Positions 60,185 to 64,000 of a DNA stretch of 64,000 nucleotides are shown piece by piece (within the stretch, counting starts at the first letter, position 1; each line of letters begins with the position of its first letter). The position numbers and the translations under genes are program-made. This stretch comes from an uncultured Sphingopyxis sp. GTDB lineage: Bacteria; Pseudomonadota; Alphaproteobacteria; Sphingomonadales; Sphingomonadaceae. The stretch lies in the NCBI GenBank assembly GCA_937873425.1, contig CALMYE010000278.1:1-64000 (forward strand), written 5' to 3'. The notes beneath the pieces are model-generated. The model was given only the letters and a program-made list of their open reading frames with translations, did no database searches and was not told the origin of the DNA.

Positions 60185-61092
60185 GCGCAGTACCCAAGAA
60201 TGTCGCGATCTCGGTCCGCGACCGGCTCGTCGCGCGGGCGCGCAGCCGGCGGGAAAATGCGCAGCTCCTGATGACACACTATGTCATCGAGCGGCTGCTC
60301 TATCGGCTGAGTCGTTCTCAGCACCGCGACCGCTTCATCCTGAAGGGTGCGATGCTTTTCAGCCTGTGGGCCGACGCGCCGTATCGCGCGACCGGCGATC
60401 TTGATCTGCTTGGCGCGGGTGAGAACACGCCAGACAAGCTCGCCTCCATATTTCAGGAAATCTTCGCGGTGGAGGTTGAGGATGATGGGATCCTATTCAG
60501 GCCGGACACGCTAAGGGCTGCTGCCGCGCGCGCGGAGGATGAATATGCTGGCGTCCGGATCGACTTTCTCGCCGAACTCGCGGGCGCACGGCTGCCAATG
60601 CACGTCGACATCGGCTTTGGCGATGCCGTCACCCCGGCGCCTGTCGACATCCGCTATCCGTCGATGCTCGACCAGCCGATGGCGGAACTGCGCGCCTATC
60701 CGCCGGAAACGGTTGTTGCCGAGAAATTCCAGGCGATGGTGGCGCTCGACATGATCAACACCCGCCTGAAGGATTTCTATGACCTTTGGGCGATCGCGAA
60801 TGCTTTCGAGTTTGACGGCACCGTGCTGGCGCGCGCGATTGCGGCGACGTTCGAGCGGCGCCAGACGAAAGTCCCGGCTCAGATTCCGGCCGCACTCACC
60901 GCGGCCTATGCGGACGAGAGGCAAGGCCAGTGGGCGGCCTTTCTCAGGCGCACCGAGATAGTACTCGCGCCAGAGCCGTTTCCGGATGTTCAGGCGCAGA
61001 TCGAGCGTTTGGTGATGCCGCCAGCCTTAGCCCTCGCCAGCGGCGCGGGCTTTGAGGGGCGCTGGCGTCCCGGTGGTCCGTGGGAGATTTGA
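60181..61092 (+). CDS. AbiEii/AbiGii-family nucleotidyltransferase toxin
   Basis: A 303-residue nucleotidyltransferase. The core motifs are FILKGAMLFSLW, the catalytic aspartates in TGDLDLLG, VRIDFLAELAG and a VVAEKFQAMVALDMINTRLK, DFYDLW segment typical of AbiEii. Family members such as MenA transfer nucleotides to tRNA 3' ends, others use GTP; the target here is unknown. It forms a complete phage-defence toxin-antitoxin operon with the preceding gene. Confidence 0.9.
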   Translation: MSAVPKNVAISVRDRLVARARSRRENAQLLMTHYVIERLLYRLSRSQHRDRFILKGAMLFSLWADAPYRATGDLDLLGAGENTPDKLASIFQEIFAVEVEDDGILFRPDTLRAAAARAEDEYAGVRIDFLAELAGARLPMHVDIGFGDAVTPAPVDIRYPSMLDQPMAELRAYPPETVVAEKFQAMVALDMINTRLKDFYDLWAIANAFEFDGTVLARAIAATFERRQTKVPAQIPAALTAAYADERQGQWAAFLRRTEIVLAPEPFPDVQAQIERLVMPPALALASGAGFEGRWRPGGPWEI

Positions 61093-61095
61093 TTC

Positions 61096-61839
61096 ATGGA
61101 TGTGGTCAAGGCAACGCCGACCGATCTCGCCGCAGTTCTCGCGTGGCTCGAACGAGAGTATGCGGAGGATGGCGAGGGCTTCTGGTGCAATCGGCGGATC
61201 ATCGAGAATGCCCTCGAGCATGGCGACCTTTGGGTCATTCGCCGCGGCGTTGAAGCCGTAGCCGTGCAAGTGGGCGACTATGCGGCCGACATTGTTAGCG
61301 TCCGCAAGGATTGCCGCCGTCAGGGGCTCGGCGACGCGTTGTTTGCGGCGTCGTTGCAGCGGGCAATGAACGACAATGTGAATGTCTTGTCGATCGAATG
61401 TTCGCCGCGAAGCTCGTGGACCTTCTGGCAGCGTCACGGTTTTGAGCGGTACGGTGACCTGAGCGAGTGGGGCAAGATCACCGCGCGGCGAATCCTCCGG
61501 CGATCGTTCGGCCTGCCTGCCAACCTGCTCACCGCAGATATCGTGATCGGCTTCTATCCGGAGACAGCAACGTACGGACGCGGCCCAGTTCCACCGATAG
61601 CGTCCCATCGTATTCGCGGCAGCCGTCTCGATGATGGCACGATCATGCTGGAGCGCCGGGTCATCGGTCTTTGCGATGACGAACCGGAGGGAAAAGATCT
61701 TGCCGTCAAGATCGAGGTTGACGGTGAGGTTCGCTGCTTCTGCAAGGCGAAATATGAGGAAGCCGAGGAAGCCGGTGTCACGCGCGACTGGAAAGGCGGG
61801 GCATTCTATCTCGACGTGGTGGAGCCCACCGTTAAGTAA
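61096..61839 (+). CDS. GNAT-family N-acetyltransferase
   Basis: A 247-residue protein. The acetyl-CoA motif SVRKDCRRQGLGDALFAASL is near residue 70, followed by IECSPRSSWTFWQRHGFERY, the usual GNAT C-terminal strand-helix. The last 100 residues form an additional domain without recognised family. It starts three bases after the AbiEii stop and may be co-transcribed, although no AbiE partner of this kind is known to me. Confidence 0.75.
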   Translation: MDVVKATPTDLAAVLAWLEREYAEDGEGFWCNRRIIENALEHGDLWVIRRGVEAVAVQVGDYAADIVSVRKDCRRQGLGDALFAASLQRAMNDNVNVLSIECSPRSSWTFWQRHGFERYGDLSEWGKITARRILRRSFGLPANLLTADIVIGFYPETATYGRGPVPPIASHRIRGSRLDDGTIMLERRVIGLCDDEPEGKDLAVKIEVDGEVRCFCKAKYEEAEEAGVTRDWKGGAFYLDVVEPTVK

Positions 61840-61858
61840 TTGGCCGACGCCCGCCGGC

Positions 61859-64000
61859 TCAATGAAAGTTACGGCTCTTGACGAGCTCGGGAGCGGGCAT
61901 CTCCACCCTCCCCTTCTCCGCTCGCGGATCGGGTCCGCCGCCGCTCATTACCCCGTCGGCGCGTCCCAGGGCCAGGCGGAACGATGCGTCGCGCTGGGTG
62001 AGTGTGTCGAGCACGTCCGAAAGGTTCATGAGCTTCTTCACGATGACATGGACGACCTCACCTTCGCGCTGGACCTGGCCATAAATGCCGAGCAGCCGCG
62101 CACCCATGACGACGCGGCGGTTTTCCTCGAACATTCGCGGCCAGACGATCAGATTGGCGATGCCTGTCTCGTCCTCGATGGTGATGAACATGACGCCTTT
62201 CGCCGATCCAGGCCGCTGACGGACGAGGATGAGCCCGGCGAGCCAGACATAGCGGCCATCGCGAATTCCATCGAGCGCGTTGCAGGGAACCATCTTGCGG
62301 GCGGCAAGCTCGCTCCGCAGAAACGCAACCGGATGCTGCCGCAGGGTCAGGCCGACATGGCCATAATCCTCGACGACCTCCCTCCCCTCCTGCATCGGCT
62401 TGAGCCGCACGGGCTGCTCGACGATTTCATGGACAAATCCGTTCTCGCGGGCGTCCGCCGCCGCGAACAAGGGAAGCTGCTCGTCGCGCAGCGCCTTGAT
62501 CGCCCAGAGCGCATCGCGGCGCGCAAGGCGCATCGCCACACGGAAAGCGTCGGCCTCGGCCAGCCGGTTGAACGCGCCCATGCCGACGTCGGCGCGACGC
62601 CATAGCTCCTCGATACTGGCGAATGGCTCGTCAGCGCGCGCGGCGATGATCCGCGCGGCATCCTGTTCGTTGAGGCCGCGCACCATCCGCATGCCGAGGC
62701 GCACCGCGAAACGATCCTCGCCTATCGGTTCGAGCGTGCAGTCCCAGCGCGAGGCATTGATGCAGATCGGTCGCATCTCGACACCGTGCGCCCGCGCATC
62801 CTGGACGATCTGGGCGGGGGCATAGAATCCCATCGGCTGCGCGTTGAGGAGGCTGGCGCAGAAAATCTCCGGATGCCAGCATTTGAGCCAGCAGGACGCA
62901 TAGGCGATGAGAGCGAAGCTCGCCGCATGGCTTTCGGGAAAGCCATAGCTGCCGAAGCCTTCGAGCTGCCTGAAGGTCTTCTCGGCGAATTCGGCCGTAT
63001 AGCCGCGCTCGACCATGCCGGTGATCAGCTTCTCCTTGAACTTCGAGACCCCGCCGGTGTGCTTGAAAGTCGCCATAGCGCGGCGGAGCTGATCGGCTTC
63101 AGACGGCGTGAAGCCCGCGCATTCGATCGCAACGCGCATCGCCTGTTCCTGGAAGAGAGGGACGCCGAGCGTCTTGCCGAGCACGCGTTCCAGTTCGGGC
63201 TTCGGATATTCGACCTTCTCGGTGCCGGCGCGGCGACGAAGATAGGGATGGACCATGTCGCCCTGGATCGGACCGGGCCGGACGATCGCGACCTCGATGA
63301 CGAGATCGTAAAAAGTGCGCGGCTTGATGTGCGGCAGCATCGCCATTTGCGCCCGGCTCTCGATCTGGAAGGCGCCGAGCGTGTCGGCCGCGCGGATCAT
63401 CGCATAGGTGCGCGGATCTTCGGGCGGGATCGACGCGAGATTCATCGTGATGCCCTTATGCTCGGCGAGCAAATCAAAGCCGCGCTTCATCGCGGTGAGC
63501 ATGCCGAGCGCGAGGCAGTCGACCTTCATGAATTTAAGCGCGTCGATATCGTCCTTGTCCCACTCGATCACCTGGCGATCCGGCATGGCGGCGGGCTCGA
63601 TGGGGACGAGCTCGTCGAGCCGGTCATGGGTCAGGACGAAGCCGCCGGGATGTTGCGAGAGATGGCGGGGCGTGCCGATGAGCTGACGCGCGAGATCGAG
63701 CGCGAGCCGCAGCCGGCGATCACCCAGGTTGAGATTGAGCTCGGCCGCCTGCTTCTCGTCGACGCCCTCGTCGCTCCACCCCCAGACCTGGCTCGAGAGC
63801 GCCTTGATCAGATCCTCGGACAGGCCAAGCGCTTTACCGACATCGCGGATGGCGCCCTTCGTGCGATAGCGGATGACCGTCGAGCAGAGCGCAGCATGGT
63901 CGCGACCATAGGTGTCGAACACCCACTGCATGACGATCTCGCGCCGCGCATGCTCGAAATCGACGTCGATGTCGGGCGGCTCCTTGCGCTCCTGACTGAC
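61859..64000 (-). CDS. dnaE2: Error-prone DNA polymerase DnaE2 (ImuC), C-terminal part
   Basis: At least 714 residues are visible; the N-terminus is beyond the right edge. The frame at the edge reads [20 protein letters not shown], the catalytic PDIDVDF motif of C-family polymerases. It is followed by the palm and fingers ([60 protein letters not shown]), a helix-hairpin-helix part ([20 protein letters not shown]) and a C-terminal OB domain. Together with ImuA and ImuB, normally encoded upstream, it carries out SOS mutagenesis. Confidence 0.95.
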   Translation of the reverse strand, partial: VSQERKEPPDIDVDFEHARREIVMQWVFDTYGRDHAALCSTVIRYRTKGAIRDVGKALGLSEDLIKALSSQVWGWSDEGVDEKQAAELNLNLGDRRLRLALDLARQLIGTPRHLSQHPGGFVLTHDRLDELVPIEPAAMPDRQVIEWDKDDIDALKFMKVDCLALGMLTAMKRGFDLLAEHKGITMNLASIPPEDPRTYAMIRAADTLGAFQIESRAQMAMLPHIKPRTFYDLVIEVAIVRPGPIQGDMVHPYLRRRAGTEKVEYPKPELERVLGKTLGVPLFQEQAMRVAIECAGFTPSEADQLRRAMATFKHTGGVSKFKEKLITGMVERGYTAEFAEKTFRQLEGFGSYGFPESHAASFALIAYASCWLKCWHPEIFCASLLNAQPMGFYAPAQIVQDARAHGVEMRPICINASRWDCTLEPIGEDRFAVRLGMRMVRGLNEQDAARIIAARADEPFASIEELWRRADVGMGAFNRLAEADAFRVAMRLARRDALWAIKALRDEQLPLFAAADARENGFVHEIVEQPVRLKPMQEGREVVEDYGHVGLTLRQHPVAFLRSELAARKMVPCNALDGIRDGRYVWLAGLILVRQRPGSAKGVMFITIEDETGIANLIVWPRMFEENRRVVMGARLLGIYGQVQREGEVVHVIVKKLMNLSDVLDTLTQRDASFRLALGRADGVMSGGGPDPRAEKGRVEMPAPELVKSRNFH

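Noticed and set aside
1..64000. CRISPR arrays, tRNA and rRNA genes
   Set aside because: No regularly spaced repeat series and no tRNA- or rRNA-like sequence was recognised; a covariance-model search would be needed to exclude small RNAs.

Overview
The window is from an alphaproteobacterium, most probably a sphingomonad (Sphingomonas/Sphingopyxis/Sphingobium type). The reasons are the high GC content, STN-domain TonB receptors with FecI/FecR partners, MucR, DUF1173, ArdC, strawberry-notch and RadC genes of the sphingomonad plasmid/ICE type, an ImuC (DnaE2) polymerase, and a lasso-peptide/isopeptidase locus of the astexin/sphingonodin type. All assignments come from reading the translations; no database search was run.

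Layout. 0-4.2 kb: accessory genes, including a tandemly duplicated two-gene module (a small unknown protein overlapping a protein that is only a sigma-70 region 4), a ribbon-helix-helix protein and DUF1173. 4.6-22.7 kb: an amino-sugar and cell-wall-recycling locus. It holds a GlcNAc/GlcN kinase, a NagR-type GntR repressor, a PP2C-like phosphatase, AnmK, a HAD phosphatase (possibly MupP-like), NagA, a SIS-type glucosamine-6-P deaminase, a D-lactate dehydrogenase, NagX, MurQ, an SSS symporter and a TonB receptor. Together they can import anhMurNAc or GlcNAc compounds and turn them into fructose-6-P and pyruvate. A direct-repeat box (TGGTAT-N5-TGGTAT) occurs in front of several of these genes. 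Inside the locus an IS3-family element sits between a truncated ubiquitin-like/JAB pair and a truncated SufS-like gene, with no target duplication.

22.8-38.7 kb: mobile-island genes (DUF6884 with a frameshift, ArdC, ParB-like, MucR, strawberry-notch helicase-methyltransferase, RadC) followed by a VapBC pair, an MNT-HEPN fusion, a Nudix protein, a pRiA4b ORF-3-like protein and a GFA protein. 38.8-55.4 kb: the lasso-peptide region. Two complete cassettes (ECF sigma FecI, anti-sigma FecR, STN TonB receptor, lasso isopeptidase) point away from each other. The right one meets a biosynthetic operon on the opposite strand: precursor A (42 aa, too short for a normal ORF list), fused RRE-protease B, and cyclase C. 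Predicted core: ring GPGLVDND (Gly1-Asp8), tail NIGGKLPFAGLSDD. No ABC exporter gene is present.

55.5-64 kb: another region-4-only protein, DUF1810, an unknown membrane protein, a DUF3800 protein preceded by a frameshifted AbiJ_NTD4-like remnant, an AbiEi/AbiEii toxin-antitoxin operon with two inverted repeats at its promoter, a GNAT enzyme, and the C-terminal part of DnaE2/ImuC running off the right edge.
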